The position numbers and the translations under genes are program-made. The notes below the pieces were generated by a model that did no database searches, was not told where the DNA came from, and saw only the letters and a list, made by a program, of their open reading frames with translations. 64,000 nt of DNA, from positions 186,001 to 250,000 of the forward strand of contig NZ_RQFK01000028.1 of the NCBI RefSeq assembly GCF_004770765.1. Direction: 5' to 3'. Each line of letters starts with the position of its first letter. Position 1 is the first letter of the stretch. Source of the DNA: Leptospira noumeaensis. GTDB lineage: Bacteria; Spirochaetota; Leptospiria; Leptospirales; Leptospiraceae. Positions 17,340 through 26,247 of this stretch are shown piece after piece.

Positions 17340-18596
17340 ATGTCAATCAAATCCTTTATCCCTGCAAAGTTCAATCTTCCTGCTTTATGGTTTACGGATC
17401 TGACTCTTCCCGTTCTCAACAAAATACTCCATAACCTTGAATCCATCGAAATTTCGGAAACAGACCAAAAGACATTAAAAACCTTTCAGAAAGAACGACT
17501 TCTATATATTTCCAATCATCCTACAACCAAAGAACCTGGGATTGCCTATCATGCGGCAAACCTTATGGGTTCCAGGTTTCACTATATGGCCGCTAGAGAG
17601 GTATTTGAATGGGGATTTGGTTTTGTTGGTGACTTCATCCAATCACTAGGAGCCTATTCCGTGTTAGCTGGCGCACCAGACCGCGAATCCCTTAAAGCCT
17701 CAAGAGAAATCCTTGCATCCAAAGGCGGAAAACTTGCCCTATTCCCAGAAGGAGAGCCCACAAGTGGGATGAACGATACCCTACTTCCCTTCCAACCAGG
17801 TGTCGCCCAACTTGGATTTTGGGGACTGGAAGATGCATTAAAAAAAGATCCGGAAGCAAAGATTTGGGTTTTACCCACCTTTGTTAAGTACAGAATGACC
17901 GCTTCCATCGACTCCATGCAAAAGGACATCGATCAAACAATTTCCAAAATGGAACAGAAGTTAGGAATTTCCAAAACAGGAAAAGACATCCTACACCGAT
18001 TTTTATCCGTAGGAAAACGTATGATCGAAAGAGAAGAAAAAGAATACGGAGTCCCTGTCGAAGAAAGTAGAGCCGACGATTTTGACTACCGATTGGGAAG
18101 GATGCGCCATGCCATGCTCGATAACATTGCAAGAAAGGCAAACATTCCCAAATGGGATGGTGACGCCAATGCCATCGAAAAACTAAGAAGGATTTTAAGT
18201 GTTCTAGAAATGGTTTCTGTAGGAATGCCCGATCCCAACGGAGAACTTCCAAGTTTGGAAATGGCAACTTGGGCAAAAAATGCTGCCACCAAAGCTTATG
18301 ACTTTATTACCATCCAAACCGCCTACATCAAAGAATTACCAAGTGCCGAAAGACTTTATGAGTTTTTATACCGTTACGAAAACGAAATATTTGGAGAATT
18401 TAAACCTAGACCCCATAGAGCAGTAGTTAGGTTTGGAACACCATTTACGATCAATGAATATTTAAATTCTTATAAAGAAGACAAAAAGAAAACGCTAGAT
18501 ACCATTACAGAACGTCTAAGAAAAGAGTTAGAAACTATGCTTGTGGAAGAAAAATCAAAATCCAACCCACTCTTTCCAAGCCAATATATTTTTTGA
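17340..18596 (+). CDS. PlsC-like acyltransferase
   Basis: A 418-residue protein. The acyltransferase signature appears as YISNHPTTKEPG (near residues 57-68; the usual HX4D has Glu in place of Asp), a second block around GAYSVLAGAPDRESL, and the FPEGEP block near residue 140. These are the motifs of glycerol-phosphate and related acyltransferases. The long C-terminal half (helical, charged) is not typical of short PlsC proteins and may be a regulatory or membrane-binding region. The last base of its TGA stop is the first base of the next gene's ATG, indicating coupling to a GHKL ATPase. Confidence 0.78.
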   Translation: MSIKSFIPAKFNLPALWFTDLTLPVLNKILHNLESIEISETDQKTLKTFQKERLLYISNHPTTKEPGIAYHAANLMGSRFHYMAAREVFEWGFGFVGDFIQSLGAYSVLAGAPDRESLKASREILASKGGKLALFPEGEPTSGMNDTLLPFQPGVAQLGFWGLEDALKKDPEAKIWVLPTFVKYRMTASIDSMQKDIDQTISKMEQKLGISKTGKDILHRFLSVGKRMIEREEKEYGVPVEESRADDFDYRLGRMRHAMLDNIARKANIPKWDGDANAIEKLRRILSVLEMVSVGMPDPNGELPSLEMATWAKNAATKAYDFITIQTAYIKELPSAERLYEFLYRYENEIFGEFKPRPHRAVVRFGTPFTINEYLNSYKEDKKKTLDTITERLRKELETMLVEEKSKSNPLFPSQYIF

Positions 18597-19243
18597 TGGA
18601 AACCCTCAGTCCAGAACAAATCAAAAACCTAGTCGAAAACGGAGCACCCATCGAATGGAATGCTTACGGCGCATCCAAGGTGTTAGATGAAAATTTGGTA
18701 AAAGTTTTGGACGCTCTCACTGAAAAATACGGAATCCCTGATTTATCTGCCATTCTGTTCACCATTGTGAAAGACTTAATTCTAAACGGGTTTAAAGCCA
18801 ATTTCAAAAGACTTTTTTTCCAAGAAAATCAACTAGACATCAACTCACCCGCCGATTACGAGTTAGGTGTTAGAATGTATAAAAGCCTTATCCTTTCTGG
18901 AAGGGGAAATACATTTGAACCACTCGCACGCGAAAGAAATTTATACGTTCATCTCAAAATCGAACACAGTGATTCTCAAATCAAATTTGATGTGAGAAAC
19001 AACAACACTCTAGTCAGAGGAGAGATGCAAAAAATTCGTAACTCTCTTTTACATGCACAAAACTATAACGATATTATGGAATATTATATCGAACGTGGGG
19101 ATAACTCAGAAGGTGAAGGGATTGGGATTGCCCTTTGTGTCATCCTCCTCAAAGGCGAGGGCCTACCAACTGACCAATTTCGAATCTACCATGAGGACGG
19201 AGAAACCATCGCCCAACTGGGCATCCCACTAAAGAAAGGCTAG
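18596..19243 (+). CDS. GHKL-type ATPase protein (histidine-kinase-like without HisKA)
   Basis: A protein of about 215 residues. VKDLILNGFKANFK resembles the N-box of GHKL ATPases (D/E-L-x-x-N-x-x-K-A), FDVRNNN the G1 box position and NSEGEGIGIALCVILL the G2 box. A dimerisation/phosphoacceptor helix with His is not seen. It could be an anti-sigma-type kinase or a stand-alone ATPase sensor. The ATG at 18596 shares a base with the upstream stop; a TTG at 18593 is less likely. It is co-transcribed with the acyltransferase. Confidence 0.65.
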   Translation: METLSPEQIKNLVENGAPIEWNAYGASKVLDENLVKVLDALTEKYGIPDLSAILFTIVKDLILNGFKANFKRLFFQENQLDINSPADYELGVRMYKSLILSGRGNTFEPLARERNLYVHLKIEHSDSQIKFDVRNNNTLVRGEMQKIRNSLLHAQNYNDIMEYYIERGDNSEGEGIGIALCVILLKGEGLPTDQFRIYHEDGETIAQLGIPLKKG

Positions 19244-19274
19244 CCCAAAGAAACAGATCTCACAGTTTGGATTT

Positions 19275-19910
19275 ATGGGTTCTGTTACTGTCCTCTCGAA
19301 TGATTCCATTCCTAAAGTTCTTTCCGATATCGTTGCCAATGAAACCAACCATGCCCTTTGGCTGAACACTCTGTCTTTATTAGAACATCTTGGTTCGAGA
19401 AAAATCCTCCTCACCCAATCCAGTGAAGAGACCTCCGAAATGATTTTAAGACATGCTACCGAAGAAGCAAGGCATGCCCTCTTTTTCAAAAAAGCAGCCC
19501 GCACCATAAAACCCAGCTTCCAATCGGGGTACCAAAATTCCGCTCTGGTTCGGGGGACAGCGGCAAGAATTTATTTCGCAAAACTAGACACCTTGGTGCG
19601 CCGAAGTTTACGCAAAGTGTTTACAGATGAAAAACAATTTACCTACCTTGCCTATTTGTACACCACCACGGTCATTGAAAAACGGGCCATGGTCGTCTAT
19701 GCGGCGTACGACGAGATTTTGGACAAAACGGGTTCTCCCATCCGCCTAACCAACCTGATTCTGGAAGAGGAAGGCCACCTTTCCGAAATGAGTTCCGAAA
19801 TGTTCCGTCTCGATCCTAGGGCCGAGGAAAGATTGGCGAATTTAGAGGCAGAAGAAGCCAAGATTTTTAGCCGATTTTGGCACCAAATCCGTGAATTCTC
19901 AGTGAATTAA
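19275..19910 (+). CDS. Ferritin-like diiron protein
   Basis: A 211-residue, mostly helical protein with the full set of carboxylate-bridged diiron ligands spaced as in a four-helix bundle: Glu23 (ANETNHALW), Glu64-x-x-His67 (EEARHALFF), Glu135 (TVIEKRAMV) and Glu165-x-x-His168 (EEEGHLSEM). This pattern is shared by ferritin-like oxygenases and oxidases. No signal peptide. Function could be an oxygenase, a lipid desaturase-like enzyme or oxidative-stress protection; the sequence alone does not decide. It follows the GHKL gene by 31 bp. Confidence 0.7.
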   Translation: MGSVTVLSNDSIPKVLSDIVANETNHALWLNTLSLLEHLGSRKILLTQSSEETSEMILRHATEEARHALFFKKAARTIKPSFQSGYQNSALVRGTAARIYFAKLDTLVRRSLRKVFTDEKQFTYLAYLYTTTVIEKRAMVVYAAYDEILDKTGSPIRLTNLILEEEGHLSEMSSEMFRLDPRAEERLANLEAEEAKIFSRFWHQIREFSVN

Positions 19911-19912
19911 AA

Positions 19913-19943
19913 AAGGCTTGCGGAAAAAATCTCCGCCTGGTTT
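19913..19943 (+). terminator. Weak terminator-like hairpin before the coiled-coil gene
   Basis: A short GC-rich stem (GCGGA at 19920-19924 with TCCGC at 19932-19936) is followed by CCTGG and TTTTCTTC. It lies just after the ferritin-like gene stop. The 5-bp stem is short for an efficient terminator. Confidence 0.3.
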
Positions 19944-19993
19944 TCTTCAACCATCTTCATGCGACATAATACTATTATTGGATCTTTGAGAAA

Positions 19994-22900
19994 ATGGGAT
20001 TAGAAGTCTTTTTATTGCCTTTTTTGGCCAGTGTTGCGGTGACCATTGGGCTCCGTCGTTTGGATAAATCCAACACCAAACTCTCCCAACTCAAACGTTA
20101 TGCGTCCAAATTGACCGATGAAATTGATGGTGTCGCCCTTCAAAAAATCCAATTGGTGAAAGATGCCGGCATTGACCTAGACATCCTTGTCAAACAATCC
20201 CGCAAAGTGGCCGAAGACATTCAAATTTTAAGTTCCGAGTCTCGTGACCTATTCGAAAAAATCCGCGCAAGTAAAGATTACCTCTCTTCTTTGTCAGGCG
20301 AGATGGAACAAATCCAAGACTTAAGTTCCCAAGTCCGTCGCGAAAAACAAAATATGGAAGAAGGACTCTCTCAGATCAATTCCCACAAACGAGAGTTACG
20401 CGAAGTATCAGAAGACATGGAAGCCCTTCATAACGAATCCATCTCTATGTTGGATACATTCCAAAATAAACTCAATTTCCGTAGTGATGAAATTTTACAA
20501 TCTGTTGCACAAAAGATGGTGGAGTTAGAAAGCCTACTCGAAACCAAATCCGATTTTTTAGACAACTCGCTTTCAAAAATTGCAGAAACAGCACGTGAAA
20601 AACTTTTATCTCATGCCGATGTGATGGTAGGAGAAACTGCCGGACGACTTGACCATGCTCGTAAAGAAATGGATTTACTACTAGAGTCCATGAAATATGC
20701 ACAAGGTGACTTAGATGTTCGTCTCACAAAATTCGAAGATACCTCTTCCCTACTCTCTGACAAAGTTGATAAGTTTGATGAAAGGTTAGAAGAAAAATAC
20801 CAACGTGCTTCTGGTAAGTTGGATGAAAAAGTAAACTTACTCGAGAAAAAAATCCAAGAACGTTTTGATTCTATTTTTGACCAAGTCACTCATACAAAAG
20901 ATTCTTTTATGAAGGGTCTAAGTCAAGAGACAGATGCCATCAAACGAGAAATCGAAGACTTGTCCCTCGAAACACTTTCCAAACGAGATGACATCATCAA
21001 TGAAACCAGAAGGCAAGCTGATGGTATCAACCAAACCATCATTCAGTTCCAAGAAAAATATCTGGAAGCAGAAAACAAACTCCTTCGCCAAGCAGACATT
21101 CGTAAACAAGAACTCATTCGTGAAATTGAAGCCTTCTCCGAAGAATTCCACCGCATCTCGGAAGATCTAAAAGAAGAAGCAAGTTCTCTCAAAAAAAGTG
21201 CCCTCCAAGAACTCAAAGACTTTGATCGTGAATTGGATTCTGTTCGCACCAACCAAGAAACTGTTATTAAAACTTCTCTGTTTGAATTGAGAAAAGAACT
21301 CGAAGAAAGAATGAATTCTGATTTCAAACTCCAAAAGAGTGAAATGGAGTCAGATCTAGAAGTCGTACAATCACAAGTCAAAGACTTAAGTGAATCCATC
21401 TCGGCACAAACCAAAGATGTGGATGAGTATGTAGAAGAGTTAAAATCAGCTCTCCGCGAATCGGCACATGAAATTTTAGAAACAGCAGAAGAAAAAGCCA
21501 AAGAATCCGAAGAAATTGTGACTGAAAAAATCCGCATTGCCAATGCCAACTTAGAACAGTTCGTAAGTAAGTGGGAAGAGGAACTCGGTAAAATTCGGGA
21601 AGACCAAAACTTTAGCATCGAAAGACTACAAGACCGATTGAAAGAAATTCACGTAGAAGGTGCTGACCTTCTTGGTGAATTCCAAAACCAATTCCAAAAA
21701 GCAAAATCCAATTTGGAAATGGTTGCCGAATCAAAAACCAAAGAAAGTATCTCTCGTTTGGATGAAGAAGGAAAACTTGCTCGAAGCGAAGTCGAACGAA
21801 TCCTCAAACATTTGGAAGAATCAGGAGAGTCCTTTTTCAATTTACAAGAAGAGAAAATGGACAGACTCAATGAAACCATTGATTCTAAAATCTCTCACCA
21901 ATTGACAAAACTCCTGGATAAAGGAAATGTCCAACTCGGACAACTCGAAGATAAAATTTCGAACCACCTAAACACTGTAAAACGTAATTTAGATGAAAGT
22001 ATCAAACGTTCCAAAGACGAATCTAAAAAACAAATTGAAACTTACCAAAGAGATTACGAAAAATCTTTCAAAGAAATCGCAAAAGAAAGCCAAGATTTCC
22101 TTAAAGATAGTTTGGATCGTTTCCAAGATCTAAAACACGAAATCAAAAATGGTTTGGATGATTTAAACGATACCAAAGAAGAAACTCTTTCTAGTTTCCA
22201 ATCTGAAATGGAAACATTAAAAGAAGATATCTTAACTCTATCCAGTGAGTTAGAGACAGTAAAAGAACATTCTGATTTATTTGCTTCCGCCAAACAGATC
22301 GCAGAGGAATCCAATCGTGCCGTGGAAGAAATTTCGGAAGCCCTCCGTGCTTTAGAAAAAGGCCGACCAGACATTGACCTTTACCAATCGGCAATTTCCG
22401 AGTTTTCAGAACTTCGAAAAGAAATCGCAAACGAATTAGAAACCTTAAAAGAAGCTCAGTTCCAAACAGAAGACATCGACAAACAAGTGCAAATCCTTGC
22501 TTCAAACCTTGTCCATGTTTCGGAAACTATGGAAGGATTTGAACAAAGTTTGAGCGAAGTGAGTTCCATTGAAACGCGGGTAACCAAACTCACAACAGAA
22601 CAATCAAAAATTGAATCCTTCCTTTCTTCCTTACAAGAATCACAAGATTCTGTTTTCCACTTAGTGGAAAACTTAGAAGGCCAAAAACACAATGCACGGG
22701 AACTCCAAGCCCGCCTCGACATCCTGGACCGAGAAATCGAAGTGGTGGAAGCACGCGAAAAGGAACTGACAGAAACCATCCGCCAGGCCGAAAACCGCAC
22801 TTCTTTCCTTGTAGAAAGGGAAGCACAGATTGATTCCGTAGAACGTAAATTTGACAAAATCGAAGAGCTGCTAGGCGACCTATCTGACCGCCACCGCCAA

Positions 22901-23224
22901 ATCCTCACCCTCCAAAAGCGATTGGAAGACCTGAAAGAATCTTCACGCGAAACCAAGGACGATTTGGAATCTCTCCTCGGGGAAGCAGACGAAACCTTCG
23001 AAAAACTCTCCGAATTCCTGGACATTGTCCAAGGTGCCATGCAAAGTCCGGTTCCGACCGGGAAATCCGACCGAAAAGTTTCGGGAAATCCCCTTGTCGA
23101 GAGAAAAAGAGCCACCATCCAGAGCCTCCACGACAATTACCAGTGGTCTTCTGAGGCAATTAGTGAAAAATTAAATATTGAAAAATCCCTCGTAGATAGC
23201 ATCCTCGGAGTTAGAAAGAAATAA
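19994..23224 (+). CDS. SpiroCoCo-type giant coiled-coil protein
   Basis: A 1,076-residue protein with one N-terminal hydrophobic segment (VFLLPFLASVAVTIGL) and then nearly continuous heptad-repeat coiled coil from about residue 30 to 1,000, rich in Glu, Lys, Ser, Leu and Asp. A small C-terminal part (VERKRATIQSLHDNYQWSS onward) looks globular and helix-turn-helix-like. It matches the spirochaete-specific coiled-coil family by composition and layout and probably has a structural role at the inner membrane (inference). Strong antisense open frames in this gene are artefacts of its codon bias. It heads a set with the histone and map genes. Confidence 0.85.
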   Translation: MGLEVFLLPFLASVAVTIGLRRLDKSNTKLSQLKRYASKLTDEIDGVALQKIQLVKDAGIDLDILVKQSRKVAEDIQILSSESRDLFEKIRASKDYLSSLSGEMEQIQDLSSQVRREKQNMEEGLSQINSHKRELREVSEDMEALHNESISMLDTFQNKLNFRSDEILQSVAQKMVELESLLETKSDFLDNSLSKIAETAREKLLSHADVMVGETAGRLDHARKEMDLLLESMKYAQGDLDVRLTKFEDTSSLLSDKVDKFDERLEEKYQRASGKLDEKVNLLEKKIQERFDSIFDQVTHTKDSFMKGLSQETDAIKREIEDLSLETLSKRDDIINETRRQADGINQTIIQFQEKYLEAENKLLRQADIRKQELIREIEAFSEEFHRISEDLKEEASSLKKSALQELKDFDRELDSVRTNQETVIKTSLFELRKELEERMNSDFKLQKSEMESDLEVVQSQVKDLSESISAQTKDVDEYVEELKSALRESAHEILETAEEKAKESEEIVTEKIRIANANLEQFVSKWEEELGKIREDQNFSIERLQDRLKEIHVEGADLLGEFQNQFQKAKSNLEMVAESKTKESISRLDEEGKLARSEVERILKHLEESGESFFNLQEEKMDRLNETIDSKISHQLTKLLDKGNVQLGQLEDKISNHLNTVKRNLDESIKRSKDESKKQIETYQRDYEKSFKEIAKESQDFLKDSLDRFQDLKHEIKNGLDDLNDTKEETLSSFQSEMETLKEDILTLSSELETVKEHSDLFASAKQIAEESNRAVEEISEALRALEKGRPDIDLYQSAISEFSELRKEIANELETLKEAQFQTEDIDKQVQILASNLVHVSETMEGFEQSLSEVSSIETRVTKLTTEQSKIESFLSSLQESQDSVFHLVENLEGQKHNARELQARLDILDREIEVVEAREKELTETIRQAENRTSFLVEREAQIDSVERKFDKIEELLGDLSDRHRQILTLQKRLEDLKESSRETKDDLESLLGEADETFEKLSEFLDIVQGAMQSPVPTGKSDRKVSGNPLVERKRATIQSLHDNYQWSSEAISEKLNIEKSLVDSILGVRKK

Positions 23225-23235
23225 CCGAGGTATCC

Positions 23236-23439
23236 ATGTCCGAAGAACAAACAGAATCAACGTCGAAAGAATCCCTAATTGTCACTTCTAAAGTGAAGGC
23301 TTACATCAAAAGTAAGGGATTTATGACTTCTGGAGACGCGATTGAGGGAATCAACGAAGAAATCTACCGTCTCATCGACAAAGCTCTGGAAAGAACCTCT
23401 GCGAATAAAAGAACAACGGTTCGATCCACAGATTTCTAA
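23236..23439 (+). CDS. Bacterial histone-fold protein
   Basis: A 67-residue protein. After a short acidic/polar N-terminus it shows a minimal histone fold: helix 1 SKVKAYIKSKG, loop FMTSGDA, long helix 2 AIEGINEEIYRLIDKALERT, loop with ANKRTTV and the hallmark RSTDF (Arg63, Thr65, Asp66), where archaeal and eukaryotic histones carry the R-T/D pair. The third helix is absent or minimal. Histones of this type are known from Bdellovibrio and Leptospira, where they bind DNA. GAGG lies shortly before the ATG. It is 11 bp after the coiled-coil gene and 3 bp before map. Confidence 0.85.
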   Translation: MSEEQTESTSKESLIVTSKVKAYIKSKGFMTSGDAIEGINEEIYRLIDKALERTSANKRTTVRSTDF

Positions 23440-23442
23440 TCC

Positions 23443-24198
23443 GTGATTTACATTAAAAACAAATCTGAAATTGAAACGATGAGGAAGGCGGGAAAATTTG
23501 CCGCCGAACTCCTCGTGTATCTAGAACCCTTTGTCAAAGCAGGGGTCACTACCCTGGAACTGAACGACCTAGCCGAAGCCTATACCAAAAAAAATGGCCA
23601 TAGATCGGCTCCACTCGGATACAAAGGGTTTCCTAAGTCCATCTGCTCTTCCATCAACCATGTCGTTTGCCATGGAATTCCTAAAAAAGAAGACGTCCTC
23701 GCCAACGGAGACATCGTCAATTTAGATGTATCACCGATTGTGGACGGATACATTGGAGACACCTCCAAAACCTTTATCGTAGGTGGAAAATCCACTCCCG
23801 AAGCCGAAAAACTCGTGGCCGATACGGAAAAAGCCATGTGGATCGGAATCGAACAAGTGAAACCAGGCAATCGAATTGATGATATTGGAAATGCCATCGA
23901 CGACTTTCTCACCCCACTCGGGTATGGAATTGTTCGTGATTTGATGGGCCATGGTGTCGGACGTAATTTCCACGAGGAACCACAAGTCCCGCATTTCCGT
24001 TCACCACGAAAACTGGCAAAAATTGAAGCAGGGATGATTTTCACCGTCGAACCCATGGTCAATTTAGGAACTTGGGAAGTGAATTTTGATAAATCCGATA
24101 AGTGGACAGTCCGCACAAAAGACGGAAAACTTTCTGCCCAATTTGAGCATACCGTACTTGTCACAGACAAAGGGTACGAAATTCTAACAAAAGTCTGA
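23443..24198 (+). CDS. map: Methionine aminopeptidase, type I
   Basis: A 251-residue enzyme that removes N-terminal Met from nascent proteins in the cytoplasm. The five metal ligands are present: Asp95 (NLDVS), Asp106 (IGDTSKTF), His170 (MGHGVGRNFHEEP), Glu203 (FTVEPM) and Glu235 (QFEHTVLV), together with the substrate-gating His78 (VCHGIP). Start is GTG at 23443, only 3 bp after the histone stop, so the two are probably on one mRNA. Length is normal for type Ia enzymes. Confidence 0.96.
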   Translation: MIYIKNKSEIETMRKAGKFAAELLVYLEPFVKAGVTTLELNDLAEAYTKKNGHRSAPLGYKGFPKSICSSINHVVCHGIPKKEDVLANGDIVNLDVSPIVDGYIGDTSKTFIVGGKSTPEAEKLVADTEKAMWIGIEQVKPGNRIDDIGNAIDDFLTPLGYGIVRDLMGHGVGRNFHEEPQVPHFRSPRKLAKIEAGMIFTVEPMVNLGTWEVNFDKSDKWTVRTKDGKLSAQFEHTVLVTDKGYEILTKV

Positions 24199-24255
24199 AG
24201 AAATCCTTCTTGCTTTCACATACAATGTATCGTCTAATTTTCAAAGAGGTTCCTT

Positions 24256-24387
24256 ATGAAAACAGCAATCACTCTATTTAGTTTATTCGTCATCACATCT
24301 GCATCGTTTGCCATTTGCCCAGGAAAGGAAAAACGTTCCTGCCCAGGACATGACAAATTGGTTGAGTGCCCTCACGACGGAAAATAG
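24256..24387 (+). CDS. 43-residue secreted cysteine-rich peptide
   Basis: A short gene beginning at the ATG at 24256 with a good ribosome site (AGAGG, 6-nt spacing). The 43-residue product has a clear signal peptide (LFSLFVITSASFA) and a mature part of about 24 residues with three Cys-Pro units: ICPGKEK, SCPGHDK and ECPHDGK. The Cys and His spacing would suit metal binding or two-state disulfides. No family is recognised. It ends 5 bp before a response-regulator gene. Possible promoter elements lie about 45 bp upstream (TTGCTT, then TCTAAT). Confidence 0.6.
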   Translation: MKTAITLFSLFVITSASFAICPGKEKRSCPGHDKLVECPHDGK

Positions 24388-24392
24388 TTCTT

Positions 24393-24788
24393 ATGAATAA
24401 GGCCATTCTCTTCGTCGACGACGAACAAATCATTCTGATGAGTCTGAAGTCTCAGCTCAAAAAACATTTTGGGAATGAATACCGTTATGAGACGGCCCAA
24501 AATACAGAAGAGGCATGGTCTATCATCGAAGAATTGGCAGAAGAAGGAATCAATATCCTCATCATCATTTCGGATTGGCTTATGCCGAACCAACGTGGTG
24601 ATGAGTTCCTTCGCGATGTCCATAAAACTTATCCTGCAATTAAGAAAATAATTATTTCCGGACATATTGATGAGCTATCACTCAATCAATTGAAAGGAGA
24701 AGTAGACTTACATAGTTTTTTAAACAAACCTTGGTCTGAATCGGATTTAATCAAAAAAGTAGAAGACGCCATAACGAAGATTGCCTAG
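24393..24788 (+). CDS. Single-domain response regulator
   Basis: A receiver domain of about 131 residues with nothing attached: acidic pocket Asp9 and Asp10 (LFVDDEQ), phospho-acceptor Asp61 (IISDWLMPNQRG) and Lys112 (FLNKPW). The start at 24393 is chosen because earlier in-frame codons fall inside the preceding peptide gene. Such CheY-like proteins act by protein contact and the kinase is not adjacent. FLNKPW is the pattern of receivers often found beside HD-GYP or adenylate cyclase domains. Its stop lies 21 bp before thiM. Confidence 0.88.
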   Translation: MNKAILFVDDEQIILMSLKSQLKKHFGNEYRYETAQNTEEAWSIIEELAEEGINILIIISDWLMPNQRGDEFLRDVHKTYPAIKKIIISGHIDELSLNQLKGEVDLHSFLNKPWSESDLIKKVEDAITKIA

Positions 24789-24809
24789 GTTTTCTTAGGA
24801 AACCTCCGC

Positions 24810-25613
24810 ATGTCAAAATCTATCATTGAAAATACTATCGAAGACTTAGAAAATTTACGTTCTAAATCCCCTCTCGTTCACAATATCACAAACTATGTAG
24901 TCATGAATAATACTGCCAATGCACTCCTTGCCATTGGTGCCTCTCCGATTATGGCTCATGCCATTGAAGAAGTCGAAGAAATGGTTACCATCTGTTCGGC
25001 AACTGTCATCAATATTGGAACTCTATCAGAACCTTGGATCCAAAGTATGGAAAAGGCTGCTGCAAAAGCAGTATCCATTCACAAACCACTAGTTCTTGAT
25101 CCAGTAGGGGCAGGAGCGAGTAACTTGCGTAATATGGCAATCCGTCGTATCCTTGGTGCAGGTAGTCCAAGCATTGTTCGTGGCAATGCTTCTGAAATTT
25201 TATCAACTCTCAACTCTTCTGGTAAAACAAAGGGTGTGGATTCCACTGATTCTTCTGATTCTGCTGTGGATTCGGGTAAATCTCTTTCCAAAGTTACAGG
25301 TGGTGTTGTGGTGATTTCTGGTGCCACTGACTATATTTTAAGTGGAACAGAAAAAGCCCAAGTGAGAAACGGTGACCCGCTTATGACAAAGGTCACAGGA
25401 CTTGGTTGCACGGCTTCTGCCATCTGTGGGGCTTTTGCTGCCATCCAACCGAACCAATTCCGCGCGGCAACTTCTGCTATGGCAATTATGGGAATTGCTG
25501 GCGAAATGGCAAAAACCAAAACAAATTCTCCAGGAAGTTTCCAAGTGGCATTTTTAGATTCTCTCTATGAAATTGGAGCAGACACCATCAAACAAAAGTT
25601 AAATGGCGAATAA
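24810..25613 (+). CDS. thiM: Hydroxyethylthiazole kinase
   Basis: A 267-residue ribokinase-fold enzyme that phosphorylates 4-methyl-5-(2-hydroxyethyl)thiazole in thiamine salvage. Landmarks: SPLVHNITNYVVMNNTAN near the N-terminus, VLDPVGAGAS, RGNASEI and the C-terminal catalytic GLGCTASAICGAF. Length matches the family. It overlaps thiE by 11 bp. Only 21 bp separate it from the upstream response regulator, so there is no room for a TPP riboswitch, which often controls thiM elsewhere. Confidence 0.95.
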   Translation: MSKSIIENTIEDLENLRSKSPLVHNITNYVVMNNTANALLAIGASPIMAHAIEEVEEMVTICSATVINIGTLSEPWIQSMEKAAAKAVSIHKPLVLDPVGAGASNLRNMAIRRILGAGSPSIVRGNASEILSTLNSSGKTKGVDSTDSSDSAVDSGKSLSKVTGGVVVISGATDYILSGTEKAQVRNGDPLMTKVTGLGCTASAICGAFAAIQPNQFRAATSAMAIMGIAGEMAKTKTNSPGSFQVAFLDSLYEIGADTIKQKLNGE

Positions 25614-26247
25614 AAAACCAATCACTGGGGTTTATCTGGTAACGGATAGACCCTTATGCCTCCACCATAGTTTGGCAGAGGTAGTGCGACTTTCTGCTCT
25701 CGGAGGTGTTTCTTTTGTGCAACTTCGGGAAAAAGAAACGGACAGCCGCCAGTTTTTAGAACTAGCGAAACATTTAAAAAATATCCTTACACCTTTTTCC
25801 ATTCCTCTTCTCATCAATGACCGTTTAGATATTTGTTTGGCGGCCGGAGCTGATGGAGTCCATCTGGGACAATCCGATTTACCTTGGCGGGAAGCACGCC
25901 GGATCTTAGGAAACGATGCCCTCATTGGTTTATCATTAGAAACAAAAGAGGATTATCACTCTCTCATTCAAACCCACCCGAATCCTGAGTTAGATTATTT
26001 GGCAGTTTCTCCTGTATTTGATACCAGCACAAAAACCAATACAAAACCTGCTTGGGGGTTAACGGGAGTTACTTGGCTAAAAACCCAAACAAACCTTCCC
26101 ATCGTTGCGATTGGCGGCGTGAATGAATCCAATGCAGAAGCCATCGTCGAAGCAGGAGCCGATTCCCTGGCAGTTGTCAGTGCGATTTGTTCTGCTAAAG
26201 ATCCAAAACTGGCAACTGAGAATTTAACGAAAAAATTCCAGTATTAG
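25603..26247 (+). CDS. thiE: Thiamine-phosphate synthase
   Basis: A 214-residue TIM-barrel enzyme that joins hydroxymethylpyrimidine diphosphate and thiazole phosphate. Seen: VYLVTDRPLC, FVQLREKETDSRQF, LLINDRLDICLAAGADGVHLGQSDLP, and the phosphate site VAIGGVNESNA plus AVVSAI. Start ATG at 25603 overlaps the thiM coding end, so both enzymes are co-translated. Its stop overlaps by 4 bp with the convergent queG stop. Together with thiM this provides salvage of thiazole but not de novo synthesis within the window. Confidence 0.95.
   Translation: MANKKPITGVYLVTDRPLCLHHSLAEVVRLSALGGVSFVQLREKETDSRQFLELAKHLKNILTPFSIPLLINDRLDICLAAGADGVHLGQSDLPWREARRILGNDALIGLSLETKEDYHSLIQTHPNPELDYLAVSPVFDTSTKTNTKPAWGLTGVTWLKTQTNLPIVAIGGVNESNAEAIVEAGADSLAVVSAICSAKDPKLATENLTKKFQY

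Noticed and set aside
22456..23136. A 226-codon antisense frame in the coiled-coil gene
   Set aside because: It is rich in Ser, Arg and Trp and mirrors the Glu/Lys/Ser codons of the coiled coil; it has no ribosome site and no domain. The same holds for antisense frames at 21043-21618 and 22054-22505.
23580..24170. A 196-codon antisense frame in map
   Set aside because: Complementary to a well-conserved enzyme gene, with an implausible composition (Ser/Pro rich).
24789..24809. TPP riboswitch before thiM
   Set aside because: Only 21 bp separate thiM from the upstream gene and no THI-box pattern is present.
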